Part shown: positions 18,655-28,591 of the stretch, one piece after another
Layout: each line of letters starts with the position of its first letter
How positions within the stretch are numbered: position 1 is the first letter of the stretch
NCBI GenBank assembly: GCA_918797485.1
Contig: CAKKNE010000001.1
Coordinates: 1,302,001-1,366,000, forward strand
Length of the DNA stretch: 64,000 nt
Direction of reading: 5' to 3'
Source of the DNA: Pelagomonas calceolata
Taxonomy: Eukaryota > Sar > Pelagophyceae > Pelagomonadales > Pelagomonadaceae
Program-made: the position numbers and the translations under genes
The notes under the pieces: generated by a model
What the model saw: only the letters and a program-made list of their open reading frames with translations
What the model was told of the DNA's origin: nothing
Database searches by the model: none

Positions 18655-20682
18655 TCAGGACCGCGCCTTGGCCCGGTCGAAATAGCGGTGCCACGCGGGC
18701 GTCGACTCGTAGAGGTCCTCCTCCTCGCTCTCCTGGTCCGACCCTTCGCTTTCCTCGGACCAGTACGTCGCGTAGCGCGGTCGCGACGAAGACTCCTGCA
18801 GCTCGTCGTGCGCCGCCGAGATGCGCTGGAACATGAGGTGGGCCCTATATTTATGTTCCGGCGTGCCGGAGGCCTGGCGGTCGGGGTGCCACTGTAAACT
18901 TTTTTTCCGGTAGGCCTTTTTGAGCTCCGCGGGCGAACAGCGAGGCGACTCCAATCCGAGGAGTTCGTGGGGCCGCCGACTGGCCTTGGCTCGTTCCGCT
19001 TGGGCTTTCGATCGCCACGTTCGCGCCTTCTGAACATCATCGGCATCGTCCGCGAGACTCTCCCAGGCTTCTGCTGCTTTCGCATGTTCCAGGAGCTTCG
19101 CGTCGCATTCCGCCCGGCGATCGGCCGCGACGGGGTACTTGGCGTCCCCACCAGCTGCTAAACAAGCTTCCAATAGCCCATTCCTCGCGGCCAGGAACTG
19201 GCCGAGGGCCATCAAGCTTCTAGCTCGGTTATGTTGTAAAGTTGCCACACTTTGACTCTTGGGGTACCTCGCGTCATTCTTCGGGAGCTTCGCGAGCTCA
19301 GCTAAAGCTTGGTCGTACGAATCCAGGGCCAACGCGTGCTCGCCCTCTTTGCACAAGCGATTCGCGCGCGCCGCCCGCGCCCAGAACAACAACCCCGGAT
19401 CTCTCAAAACTTTTTCCGTCCGCGTCCAGCGCATCTTGGACGCACAGTCGGCCGCCGTCTGCCCTTCATCGTCCACGGCGTCGAGGCGCGCGTTGCACTT
19501 CGACACTAAGAAGCGCGCGAGCTCGGACCTATTATGCCTCGCTGCGGCATGGAGGGGCGTGGCGCCGCCCAATCGTGTTGACGTGGCGTTGGCGTTGGCG
19601 CCGCGCGTCACCAACAACTTCGCGACGGCGTCGTGGCCGGCCACGATGGCGGCATGTAAAGCCGGCACGTCCGTCGCCGGCGCCGCGACGACGGGCCACT
19701 CGGGCATCGCCTCGACGTCGCAGCAGGCGCGCTCCGCGTTCGCGCCCAAATCTAAAAGTTGTTGGGCGACGCGCGCGTGGCGGCCGACGGCGGCTCTCGC
19801 GACGCCCAGGCTCAAAACGCTCTCGCCGGCGTCCCTTAACGATTCGCGCGCTTCCGTAAAGGCGCGGTCCGGCGCCCGGCCCAGGGCACTCGCGTCGACG
19901 AGTTGTGACGGTGGCGAGAACTTTAGCGCCGACGCCACGCGCAGGGCGGCGGCGTGCGTCCGGCGCCTCCGTAGTATCTCGGCTTTTCTTGCCGCGACGG
20001 CCGCGTCCTCGGGCGGGGCCGCGGTCTCGGGGTCTTCTTCTTCCTCCTCCTCCGGCGTTTCCGATTTCGTGGGCGACGGCGGCGGCGACGCCGCCGCCGC
20101 GGCGTCCCCCTCGACGCAGGCGCGGCACCGCCGCGTCGCCGCCTTCGCCTGCCACTGCTTGTTGCTGTAGCTCGCCTTGGGGCACGGCTTCTCGCACTCG
20201 GCGCAGACGCGCGTGAGCTCCGGCGGCGGCGTGTTCTCGTCGGCCGGCGGCGGCGGCGGTAAGTCTGCCGGCTCAGAGGCCGCGACCGGCGTGTCCGCGT
20301 CGTCCTCGTCCTCCTTCGGCGGCTCCTGCGCGAGGTCCGCGATCAGAAACAATGCCCCCAGCACGCGGACCTGCTCGTCCTTCAAATCACGAGCCAGCTC
20401 CGCCTTCTCCGCGGTCACTGATTTCACCATATCGCTTGCGATCTCAGCATCGTGCTTCGCCGCCGCGAGGTCCCTCTCTAGTTTGGCAACCTTGTCGCCC
20501 ATTTCAGTAATGGTGTCCTCGGCCTCGTTGAGCTGGTCCCGTAGGTCGGCTTCCGCCTGCTTGCGCTTTCGCTCCCAGGCCATGGTGATCTGGAGCACCT
20601 CCGTCGACATCTCGTCGTCGTCGTCGTCCGCCCGACGCCTCCTGGGAGGACTCCTCGGGCTCCAGGCCGACCGACGAGCCAT
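18655..20682 (-). CDS. Ankyrin-repeat protein with TPR-like region and C-terminal J domain
   Basis: Start chosen at ATG 20682 (AACCATGG, MARRSAW); an ATG at 21147 lies in the same frame but the intervening segment carries the promoter motif and low-quality translation. 675 aa. In order: N-terminal coiled coil (ERKRKQAEADLRDQLNEAED...), a Cys cluster CAECEKPCP...RRCRACV that may bind zinc, an acidic linker, ankyrin repeats (VPALHAAIVAGHDAVAKLLV, ATPLHAAARHNRSELARFLV), helical repeats with TPR character (ANRLCKEGEHALALDSYDQA), and a J domain with HPD (LQWHPDRQ). J domains stimulate Hsp70, so a co-chaperone role is likely; clients unknown. It converges with the SNF2 gene, stops 46 nt apart. Confidence 0.85.
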   Translation of the reverse strand: MARRSAWSPRSPPRRRRADDDDDEMSTEVLQITMAWERKRKQAEADLRDQLNEAEDTITEMGDKVAKLERDLAAAKHDAEIASDMVKSVTAEKAELARDLKDEQVRVLGALFLIADLAQEPPKEDEDDADTPVAASEPADLPPPPPADENTPPPELTRVCAECEKPCPKASYSNKQWQAKAATRRCRACVEGDAAAAASPPPSPTKSETPEEEEEEDPETAAPPEDAAVAARKAEILRRRRTHAAALRVASALKFSPPSQLVDASALGRAPDRAFTEARESLRDAGESVLSLGVARAAVGRHARVAQQLLDLGANAERACCDVEAMPEWPVVAAPATDVPALHAAIVAGHDAVAKLLVTRGANANATSTRLGGATPLHAAARHNRSELARFLVSKCNARLDAVDDEGQTAADCASKMRWTRTEKVLRDPGLLFWARAARANRLCKEGEHALALDSYDQALAELAKLPKNDARYPKSQSVATLQHNRARSLMALGQFLAARNGLLEACLAAGGDAKYPVAADRRAECDAKLLEHAKAAEAWESLADDADDVQKARTWRSKAQAERAKASRRPHELLGLESPRCSPAELKKAYRKKSLQWHPDRQASGTPEHKYRAHLMFQRISAAHDELQESSSRPRYATYWSEESEGSDQESEEEDLYESTPAWHRYFDRAKARS

Positions 20683-21165
20683 GGTTGCTGCTGCCGGCAC
20701 CGCACTGGGCAGCCCTATCCAGCCGCGCGCCGGCTGCCGAAAGAGAGCAATTGATTTTAAAATCGGGTTCTCTATTCTTACTCTCTCTTCGCGGCGGGAA
20801 TGGTCGCGGCCGGCGCCGGCGGGAAGAGGAGCAGCAAGTTGGGCACGACGTCGGCGCTCTTGAGCATGTCCCGGCAGACGCCCTCGATCGCGCCGACGAC
20901 CGTCGCCGTGGCAAATGCATAGCCAGTCCATTGCGGATCGGCAGGCTAACCGGCGCGCTCGCGCCGGATCTCGACGGGAAAGCGTCTCCACAGTATAGAG
21001 AGATCCAGAGCCGGCTTCTACGGTTGGCGCTCGCCCGATCCAAGGCCGTTCCCAATCTCCTCCGAGCGAATTATCGCGTGAAGCTAGCGGCCTGTAAGAC
21101 ACTAGCAAAGCGCTGGACGCGGTACCGCGGAACGCAAACGACGACATTTACTACAAACCAGAAGC
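20683..21165. other. Promoter of the J-domain gene and 3' flank of the TPR gene
   Basis: 483 bp. It includes an open frame continuing from the J-domain gene but poor in coding character, and the dispersed motif at 21083-21106 (GCTAGCGGCCTGTAAGAC then ACTAGC; minus orientation), 401 nt upstream of the J-domain start. Confidence 0.5.
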
Positions 21166-23354
21166 TTACGCCGCCTCGAGCGCCCCCCGGTACCCCTCGA
21201 GCGCCACCTTCGCCAGGTACCGCGCGTTCGCCGCGACCCAGTGCTTGTCCTCCTCCAGCATCGCCCGCATGTGCGGCTCTAGATTCCAGATCTGTGTGAA
21301 GCTCAAAACCTCCTTGGTCTGCGTCTCGGCGTCGTTCGCGAGTTTATTGCCGACGGCGACGTAGGCCGCGACCAATCTTTTGGCGGCGTCCGCATTGCCG
21401 GAATCTAAGGCGCAGGCCTCCCGCGCGCGTTTGAGCGCCAGGACGGCGTCTCCATCATGATCCGCCGCGTCACCGAGCAACCGGAGCGAATACATGCGTT
21501 GCCTTGCGTCCTCCAAGGTTTCTGTTCGGTTCAACCGTTCCTCGAACTCCACGTCCCGGTCCGCCTTCTTGCCCTGCAGGCCGAGAACCGCCCCGACGTG
21601 CCCGAGCGCGGCGAGCGCCTCCGCGTCGGCTTGGGGCTCTGTATCCTTGGAAATGGCCAGTTCGCAGACCTCCAGCGCACTTTGCAGCTCCTGTTCCGTC
21701 GTCGCGCCGGCGCTGCCGTAGAGTCCCATCCCGGTGCCCTTCCGCCGACACGCCCCGAGCCCCACCCTACTGGACCTTCGTTCCGTGCGCAGGAAATCCG
21801 CACGCGACCGGTCACCTAACACTGAAACACCATACTCGTCGGGGAGCGGCTTCTCGAGCTCCTTCACCGCGTCGAGGGCCGCCTGGTAGGCGTCGGACGC
21901 GCCGGTCGCGTCGCCGCCGATGGCTTTTGCTTTCGCTTGTGCCGTGGATAAAGCGTGGGTGAGGACCGCGGCCGTCGTCGTGGGCTCCTTGGCTTGTGCT
22001 GCGACGGCGTAGCGCCGCGCCGCGTCTATCGACCTTTCAACCAATTCGAGCTCCGAGTCATCAAGCCGCCGCTGGCTCAGCGCCAGCTGCACAAAAGCAC
22101 CTAGCAGCGCGTCCTCGGCGCCTGTGTTGAAATCAAATTTACGGCACCTTCGCTATCGTCGCGTCGACCTCCACGCCGTCGACGCGGCACCTGCTCGATG
22201 GCGTGGCGATGTCGGTTCCCCACCGCTCGACGGAGCCAGCGCGGCCACGTCATCGCCGAGAAATGACTTAGTGAAGAATATATCGGGTGCACCCGACGCA
22301 CTGGTTGATTTCCACACAGCTCGGCACGCCCGGGCCACGGCTCGTCCGGCGGCGGCAAGAGGGACGCGGCGCGCTCGAGCCGCGACCGCGCGCCGACATC
22401 CAGGGAAGGCGCCTGCGTCGCCCGGGCCGCGTGGTACAATGCTCTGGCTTGCACCGTTGCAGGAGAAGCGCCTCGAAACAGCCCGTCCGCGTCCTCCGGT
22501 ACGACCGTACTCTCGTCCAACAATTTGGCGCAGCCATCAAATTCTTGCCGCGCGGGCCGGAACTTGCCCAGCCTGCACAGACAGACGGCGCAGTTGTGCT
22601 TCGCTCGTAAGATTATAAGTGGATGTGCGTCCTCCTTGCGCACCAACGCATCTGATAATTCTAAATCTTTTTGATGACAGACTAACGCCTTCTGCACATC
22701 GCCCTTCCGAAAGTGGATAACGCCCGCCAACGACGCGTTCCTCGCTTGTTGCGTGGGCGCGTCTTTCAGCAGGCCGTCGGACTTCTCCAACGCCTCCAGC
22801 GCTTCATTATCTTTCCCTAGCATCGCATACACGTGGGCCAGATTGGCATATGACGAGGCCTGGCCCTCCTTGCGTATGCCTTTGTCCTTTTCCTCGGTCG
22901 CACTCGACCTGTGTGGAAATCAAATTTACGGCGCGTTCGTCCTGAATCGCCGCGTCGACCTCGACGCCATCGACGCGACGCCTGCTCGATGGCGTGCGAT
23001 GTCGGTTCCTAACCGCTCGACGGAGCCAGCGCGGCCACGTCATCGCCGTGCACCCGACGTGCCGGTTGATTTCCACACAGCACTCGACAATTGCTTCTCG
23101 AAGGTTCCTAACGCACCAGGGACGTCGCGCAGCTCGAGCTGGCACTGTCCGATCTTGGCACAGAGTCTTGACATGACCATGTGCTCCTCATACGTCTCCA
23201 GCGCCTCCGCGGCCGCCTCGAGTTTTGCCAGCGCTGGAGCCCAGTCGCGTTCCTCGACGAGCGCAGTACCATCATCGATGAGCTCGTCGACGTCGCCGCG
23301 GCTCAGCTTTACCTTCTCCGGCTCCGGCTCAGTTTTTTTCTTCTTGGGCGCCAT
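21166..23354 (-). CDS. TPR-repeat protein split by two introners
   Basis: Three exons: 23354-23089, 22908-22328, 22121-21166, giving 600 aa. ATG at 23354 (MAPKKKKTEPEPEKVKLSRG). Both junctions are fixed by the reading frame: QLSSATEEKDKG across intron 1 and WPGRAEDALLGAF across intron 2, each restored exactly when the intron starts at the first target-site copy and ends at CACAG. The protein is almost all helical pairs with A/L/G spacing typical of tetratricopeptide repeats (ALAKLEAAAEALETYEEH, IGQCQLELRDVPGALGTFEKQ, ANLAHVYAMLGKDNEALEALEK, IHFRKGDVQKALVCHQKDLE). Its role is probably protein-protein scaffolding; a partner cannot be named. The neighbour at 18655 also has TPR-like repeats, but the two are not obvious duplicates. 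Confidence 0.82.
22122..22319 (-). mobile_element. Introner element A, spliced as intron 2 of the TPR gene
   Basis: 198-bp element. In gene sense it starts CTGTGTGGAAATCAA and ends TTGATTTCAACACAG, near-perfect terminal inverted repeats. Flanking 8-bp copies: GTGCCGAG (22320-22327, intronic, supplies the GT donor) and GCGCCGAG (22114-22121, exonic). The intron is 22122-22327. Relative to element B it carries a short AT-rich insertion (AGAAATGACTTAGTGAAG) near 22260. Confidence 0.9.
22909..23080 (-). mobile_element. Introner element B, spliced as intron 1 of the TPR gene
   Basis: 172-bp element with perfect 15-bp terminal inverted repeats CTGTGTGGAAATCAA / TTGATTTCCACACAG and a perfect 8-bp target duplication GTCGAGTG in gene sense (23081-23088 and 22901-22908). 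The intron is 22909-23088. The exact duplication and clean ends make it the youngest-looking copy in the window. Confidence 0.95.
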
Positions 23355-23783
23355 GGTTCACCACTGCTCGCCTCCCGAGGCCTGCAGCGCTGCCCCCTCC
23401 GCTCTCCGAGGGACGAATGGGCTGCCCGCGGTCTCAGGTCGTCGCGTGCGCGGCACAGGGACCTGCTCGACACGCTCGGCGCTGCGCTTGATTATGGAAT
23501 TTGCTCTAGATGAAGCATACTAGATTATGCTCGAGTCTTGCCCGGTGATGTCTTATTCGACAACGAGATCCGTCGACTTCTCTCCCCCGACACCCCGACG
23601 CCGCGTTCGGCGCGCTCGAGGACAAGTTCCGGAACCGCGGGACGCCCCCGCCCGCGGCGCTCGCGCGAATCGCAGAGCTCGAGGCGAAGCGCAGTGGCGG
23701 CGGATAGTACTTTGTTCTAAACTTCTAAGTTACTCACTACGGCTGGCGGCGGGACGTAGTACTCGGATACTAGAACTTCAAAG
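23355..23783. other. Intergenic region between TPR start and the 23784 gene's stop
   Basis: 429 bp. Promoter of the TPR gene and a possible broken coding remnant (next entry). No copy of the dispersed promoter motif was found here. Confidence 0.4.
23515..23707 (+). pseudogene. Possible frameshifted coding remnant
   Basis: One frame reads RVLPGDVLFDNEIRRLLSPD, then after the repeat CCCCGACACCCCGACGCC a second frame reads FGALEDKFRNRGTPPPAALA followed by RIAELEAKRSGGG and a stop at 23705. Joined, the two look like one protein tail interrupted by a frameshift or tiny intron. No ATG is available. It may be a pseudogene, an unrecognised small exon, or chance. Confidence 0.25.
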
Positions 23784-25427
23784 TTACCGGAGCCGCGTCC
23801 GCCTTCGAACCGGCGCGCCCTCATCATAATCATCAATGGACCGCTTCTGCATGGCCGCGTGCCACTTCAATAACCCCGCCAGCCGCCGGCACGCGCGCTC
23901 GCCCGGCTTCAATGCGGAGACCCACGCCTCGTCGCCGGCCGCCGCGCCGGCGGCGTACTGTTCGGCCAGAAAACCCATGGCCTTCTCACTCCTCAATTGG
24001 GCCCCGCACGCAGAAAACCCATCAGAAGCAGGAGCACCGCAGGCCGGCCCGAAGCCCCGGAACAGCGGCGCATATAAAGCTCCAACCGCACACGCGGCCG
24101 CGTGGTAGTAGGCGTATGAACTGGTATCTTTGTCGCGCGTCGGCCAGCCTCCTGAATCATCGCCTTCCGTAGTTTGCGCCTGCATGATATACTCGCAGCC
24201 CCGTTTGACCCTACCGTCGTCGTCTTCCAGACCAAAACTTCTCAGAGCACGAACGACCGCACCCGCGAGGTGGACATCTTCTTTCCGGATAGCTCTAGTC
24301 ATACACGCGACATCAGCTAATAACGCGTACTCGTCGGGGAAGGCCGACGGTCTTAATCGTAGCTCGCCGTAATTCGAGGCAATATCGACAATCGCACACG
24401 CGAGCGTCGCTTGATCGACATACCCGTCCCATCCCAGCTGCGCGAAGGGCATGTAGGGCTTCAGGCCGTCAATCCACTTCAGCACTGAACTTTCGTCGTG
24501 CGAGATATGTACTCCTGCTCTGTCAGCATAAGAAGCGTGATACAACGCCTGCGTCGCTGCCTTGATGCGCGTCATGCGCCGTTGCGCGTCCGTGACGTCC
24601 TTCGTGCCCTGGGCCGGTCTTGATAAGTTGGCACCTAGGAAACTCGAAGCGAACACATCGGCACCTCTAGCTTTGGAAGTTTTGGCGACGTAGTCCCGAC
24701 ATTCGAGTTTGAGATTGGCATGGCCCACGCCGCACCGCTCCAAAGCGGCGATGCCACACAGCGCGTCGGCGCACTCGGGCGGCTCCGCTTGATCTGAATC
24801 GAACGCAAAGCCGTCGCGCCACTTTATGGCCAGTCTTTCCACATGGTATGTGGCTAACGCCCTCAATGGATCGGGCGCCGTGGCCGCCACCGACGAGAGG
24901 AAGGTGAGAGCGTCGGCCCCGAAATTCTTCGCGCACAGGTCGTTATCCAACAAATCGGCGATGAACGACAAGCCCTTCCAGGCGCTCGCTAATCTTTTGG
25001 TTTGTGCGTCTGGCGGTGCGTCATATGTCCCAGGTGCTTCGGGCGGCTTGCCGTGGTCGTCCAGCGCCTCCAGGGCCTTCTCGTTACTGACAGTTTTGAC
25101 AACAGCAGTAACAGGTCTAGGCTGCTCTTCGGCCGCTTTCAAAGCTTCCGCGAGCTCCGCCTCGTCCAAATCCTCCTCGTCGCCGTCGTCGTGCCTCACC
25201 CGGTAGTAGGGCTCGCCCTCGTTCAGGTGAGCTGGTAGCCAACTTACAACGGTCCCGTAGGACTCGATGCCCCGCCCGAACTTCCTCAAAACAGATCGAT
25301 TCACAAAATCACAACCTTCAGACGTATAATCGTCCGTGTTGTCGCCTTCATTGTCCTCCGTGAAGTTAAAGCCCGCGGCGCCCTCGCCCTCCCACCAGCG
25401 GCCGCCGGTCTCCTTGGCGTCGCCCAT
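23784..25427 (-). CDS. Tudor/agenet-like N-terminus with helical repeat domain, unknown function
   Basis: Start at ATG 25427 (MGDAKETGG); the frame extends to 25556 only from a GTG. 547 aa. An acidic N-terminus precedes a Tudor-like beta segment (RKFGRGIESYGTVVSWLPAH ... YYRVRHDDGDEEDLDEAELA), a form common in stramenopile chromatin and hypothetical proteins. The rest is Ala-rich and helical, without a recognised family (FIADLLDNDLCAKNFGADAL, VDQATLACAIVDIASNYGEL), and the C-terminus is short and basic (PVRRRTRLR). Tudor-like folds often bind methylated residues, so a chromatin role is possible but unproven. Confidence 0.75.
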   Translation of the reverse strand: MGDAKETGGRWWEGEGAAGFNFTEDNEGDNTDDYTSEGCDFVNRSVLRKFGRGIESYGTVVSWLPAHLNEGEPYYRVRHDDGDEEDLDEAELAEALKAAEEQPRPVTAVVKTVSNEKALEALDDHGKPPEAPGTYDAPPDAQTKRLASAWKGLSFIADLLDNDLCAKNFGADALTFLSSVAATAPDPLRALATYHVERLAIKWRDGFAFDSDQAEPPECADALCGIAALERCGVGHANLKLECRDYVAKTSKARGADVFASSFLGANLSRPAQGTKDVTDAQRRMTRIKAATQALYHASYADRAGVHISHDESSVLKWIDGLKPYMPFAQLGWDGYVDQATLACAIVDIASNYGELRLRPSAFPDEYALLADVACMTRAIRKEDVHLAGAVVRALRSFGLEDDDGRVKRGCEYIMQAQTTEGDDSGGWPTRDKDTSSYAYYHAAACAVGALYAPLFRGFGPACGAPASDGFSACGAQLRSEKAMGFLAEQYAAGAAAGDEAWVSALKPGERACRRLAGLLKWHAAMQKRSIDDYDEGAPVRRRTRLR

Positions 25428-26004
25428 TGTCGCGCCGCGGCGCTGCGCTTCGCGACGTTTGTTGACGCGTTCGCTCGGCTGTCCTGCTCGCTCGCGTCGC
25501 TGCGGCGGCGGCGGCGTGCTCGCCCGAGCTGTTGTGGCTCCTAGAGCTGCTGGCACGCGACGTTGGTCCTAGAGCTCACGCAGCGCGCTGCTCGCTGTCG
25601 GTATGGCGCACAAATGAGATACCCTATTAAACGGCGCGCGTAAGCAGCCTCGCGCGCTCCGCGAGTTTTTATCTGAAGCAAAGGCCTAGGTGATGGACAC
25701 TAGACTCAGGGGAACCGGTTCCACAACTCGCGGATATGTCGCGCCCCGACCAAGCCACCCTGGCCTTTCTGGAGAACTCGGCGAAGCACGCGCCAAGCCC
25801 GCCCGATCTAGCTTTCTTACAAAGAAGCCATCGCGATCGTGATCGCCACGCGAGGGACATCCGGAGCCGTCGCGGCGAGCCAAAGGACCTCAGCGCTTGA
25901 TACGGTTTGCACCCGCGTCCCATCTTTGAGCAGGGGCAGCCAAGGGCAGCCTTTCCAGCGCCAACAGTGCGCCCACTCGAAAGCAGAGCCGCCGCGCAGG
26001 CACC
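25428..26004. promoter_or_regulatory. Divergent promoter region, Tudor-like gene / scramblase
   Basis: 577 bp between divergent ATGs at 25427 and 26005. No copy of the dispersed motif was found and no gene is supported. Confidence 0.4.
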
Positions 26005-27258
26005 ATGAGCGCCCCGAAGGAGCAGGAGATGGTCGAGCGCGTCGAGCCGACGGCCGTGACGCCCGTGATCGTGGACCCGATCCCGCTCGCGCCGGTCGCG
26101 GTGGTCGTGCCGCCGGGCGCCGTCACGGGCACGGTCGTCGCGGTCCAGGGCCAGAACGTCGTCATCCCGGCGGGCTACGCCGCGGGCGCCGAGTGGCAGG
26201 TCATGCTGCCGACGACCAAGGTCGTGCAGCAGTCGGGGCTGGTCGGCATGGCCCAGCTCCTGGGCGGCGCGGACCGCATCCACATCAACCAGCGCATGAT
26301 GATGTTCGAGGCCCTCTCGTGCGGCATGTTCGAGCAGAAGAACAAGTACGACATCCGGATCGGCGACAAGGAGGGCCCGACGGTCATGGTCGCGACCGAA
26401 GAAAGCAAGCCGTGGACGCGCCTCTGCTGCGCGCCGCGGCACTCGGCGTTCGTCTACTTCGCGCCGGCCTACGACCAGAACAACGTCCTGCTGACGATGG
26501 AGCGGCCGGGCTGCAAGTGCGACGGCTGCTTCGACGTCATGTGCTGCGTCAACTCGCCCAAGCCCTGCACGGGCGGCGGCTGCTACACGTGCCACGACAT
26601 GTGCGTCGAGGAGGTCACGCTGCACGACGGCATGGTCACGGGCGAGCCGGGCGTCGAGCTCCAGAACGCCAAGCCCCTCGCGGTCATCCGCCAGCCGATG
26701 CAGTGCTGCACGCCGCCCATGGACGGCTGCACGCCGACTTTGGATATCTTCCCGGCGCAGGGCGAGACGCCCTACGCGCAGATCACGGGGCCCACGCTCT
26801 TCGGCGGCTGCTCCGAGCTCTGCTGCGAGAGCCACTTCCGCTACACGAGCGACGGCCGCGAGGCCGGCCAGGTCACGCACCTCACGCCCAAGTCGCCCGG
26901 CGAGGTCTTCAAGGCGATCTGCACGGACTCGGACAACTACGGCATCGAGTTCGCGCCCGGCGCGTCCGAGGTGGACAAGGCCAATATGATCGCGGGCTCG
27001 GTGCTCCTCGACTACATGTTCTTCGAGATCGACAACGGCCTCGTGCACATCAACCCGATCGACCGTTCGGTCGAGATCACGTGCTGCCTCTGCTTCTGCT
27101 GGGGCAACTTAACACCGTGCGTCTGCAAGTGCGGCGGCAAGAACGACGACGGCGGCGCGAGCGGACTCGGCGCACTTGGCGGACTTGCCGGCGGCGGCCC
27201 GCCGCGCGCCGAGGACGGCTCTGTGTTTGGCCAACCCTGGCTGACGGCCCAGAATTAG
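26005..27258 (+). CDS. Phospholipid scramblase family protein
   Basis: ATG at 26005 in CACCATGAG context; 417 aa. A Pro/Val-rich N-terminus precedes the scramblase-type core: DRIHINQRMMMFEALSCGMF, EQKNKYDIRIGD, ESKPWTRLCCAPRHSAF, the Cys-rich CKCDGCFDVMCCVNSPKPC, and the C-terminal signature TDSDNYGIEFAPGASEVDKA followed by MIAGSVLLDYMFFEID, which matches the family's Ca-site/transmembrane end (FxxxFMFFE). Family members sit at membranes and have been linked to lipid mixing or signalling. A Gly-rich tail with CLCFCWGN and CVCKCGG follows. Codon use is strongly GC-biased and uniform, suggesting high expression. A long reverse-strand frame here is a shadow of this bias. Confidence 0.85.
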   Translation: MSAPKEQEMVERVEPTAVTPVIVDPIPLAPVAVVVPPGAVTGTVVAVQGQNVVIPAGYAAGAEWQVMLPTTKVVQQSGLVGMAQLLGGADRIHINQRMMMFEALSCGMFEQKNKYDIRIGDKEGPTVMVATEESKPWTRLCCAPRHSAFVYFAPAYDQNNVLLTMERPGCKCDGCFDVMCCVNSPKPCTGGGCYTCHDMCVEEVTLHDGMVTGEPGVELQNAKPLAVIRQPMQCCTPPMDGCTPTLDIFPAQGETPYAQITGPTLFGGCSELCCESHFRYTSDGREAGQVTHLTPKSPGEVFKAICTDSDNYGIEFAPGASEVDKANMIAGSVLLDYMFFEIDNGLVHINPIDRSVEITCCLCFCWGNLTPCVCKCGGKNDDGGASGLGALGGLAGGGPPRAEDGSVFGQPWLTAQN

Positions 27259-27464
27259 CAGGCGCCTCCGCGCCTCCCACAAGTCCCCCTCCCACAAGTC
27301 CCCTTCACTTACGGCTACGGTGGTCGCACCGTTACCCCAGTTGGCCGTCCCGCGGCGTAAATTCATAGAAATGGAGATACGCCAACGACGCGACCTAGCA
27401 GGTTAATACAATAGATTTTATAAGTTTTCTTGGGGGGCGGGCCGGCCGTAGGATAATAGGGGGG

Positions 27465-28079
27465 TCAGCCGCGGCTCACGAGCAGCTCGCCCGTGTTGCG
27501 GTGCAGTGCCTTGAGGACCCAGTCCTCTCCGCCTTTCTCGAAGACGCCGACGGCGCAGTAGGGCAGCTTGAGCTTCTCGTGGGCCAGGTCGCGGATGCCC
27601 TCGCGGTGGGAGACAACTAACGCTTGTGGCGTCTGCTGCGACACCCAGGCGCACGCCGCTTCAAAGGACTTCGGCGCCGACTCGCCGAAGGAATCGATCC
27701 TGGGGCACATGCGCGCCATCTCCGTCGGCGCGAGGAAGGGCAGGTTCTCCAGACCTCGCTTCTTCACGGCCGCGGCACAAGCCGCCAGCGCGGGGACCAC
27801 GGTGACCGGTAAATCACCGAGCGCTTCGGAGAGCTCCTTCGCCGTCGCCAGGGTCCGCGCGCAGGGGCTCGCATAGATGCGGTCGAAGCACTGGCTGCGC
27901 AGGAACTCGGCGGCCGTTCTGGCTTGCGTCGCGCCCTGCTCGGTCAGCGGCGGGTCGAACCTTCGGTTCGCCGGCGTCTGGGCCTTCCAGGCCGCCTTGT
28001 GGCTCGTCTCGTCGACGCGCTCGCCGTGGCGGACGATGAAGAGCGTCGGCTTTTGCGCCGCTTGCGCGTGCGCCGCCAT
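27465..28079 (-). CDS. Histidine phosphatase (phosphoglycerate mutase-like) family protein
   Basis: Start at ATG 28079 (MAAHAQAAQKPTLFIVRHGE); the frame continues upstream only to a GTG. 204 aa. The RHG motif (FIVRHGERVDE) is at the N-terminus, with the usual following Arg (SPCARTLATAKEL) and the second catalytic His in VVSHREGIRDLA. ENEC- or PGM-specific features are not clear; the compact size and PLTEQGATQARTAAEFL match the small phosphatase branch (UBASH3/TFC7-like). A substrate cannot be named. It is convergent with the scramblase, 206 bp apart. Confidence 0.85.
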   Translation of the reverse strand: MAAHAQAAQKPTLFIVRHGERVDETSHKAAWKAQTPANRRFDPPLTEQGATQARTAAEFLRSQCFDRIYASPCARTLATAKELSEALGDLPVTVVPALAACAAAVKKRGLENLPFLAPTEMARMCPRIDSFGESAPKSFEAACAWVSQQTPQALVVSHREGIRDLAHEKLKLPYCAVGVFEKGGEDWVLKALHRNTGELLVSRG

Positions 28080-28591
28080 CGCCTCGTTCTCGAGGCACAG
28101 GATTTCACCCGTGTCCTCACGCCGTCCCCGGGCCGCCTGCCGCGGGGTATTTGGGCCGGTCCCCGCTTCCCGGGCCGCAAATGGGCGCTGCCGCGGCACA
28201 CCTCCTGGTGGCCGGGCTCTGAGGCTCTGTCAGCCTGGTTCTTGGGGACGTCAGAAGGAGTGGTGGTAGGAGGCTGTCAGAAGTCTTTCTCTACGGCCGT
28301 AGCAAGGGCGTTTTCAGGCGCCGCTGAAACCAAATGTCGAGCGAGAATATTTTTTTTTGGGGGCCTGGGACCGCGTAGTGCACGCCGGAGGCTCTCTGGA
28401 CGAGCTGGAGGGATCGTGGGGCCGGCGGCAGGGCATCAAAGTCTGGAGGTCGAGGCTACGGCAGGCGACGCGACGCGCGGCACACGAAAACGACGCCGCG
28501 CAGGGCCCGCAGTACTCCAAAGACAGCGCATCAATCGCACTCGCCAGTGAGCAGCGCTGCCGACGGCCACAGCCAACAAAGAGGCAACATT
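28080..28591. promoter_or_regulatory. Divergent promoter region, phosphatase / SKIP
   Basis: 512 bp between divergent ATGs. It contains a T10 run at about 28352. No dispersed motif or additional gene was seen. Confidence 0.4.

Noticed and set aside
20683-21147. N-terminal extension of the J-domain protein to an ATG at 21147
   Set aside because: The segment carries the dispersed promoter motif and non-protein-like translation; ATG 20682 has a better context.
25669-27048. 459-aa reverse-strand ORF rich in His, Arg, Asp and Val
   Set aside because: It is antisense to the scramblase, starts without ATG support and its composition mirrors the GC-biased codons of the sense gene.
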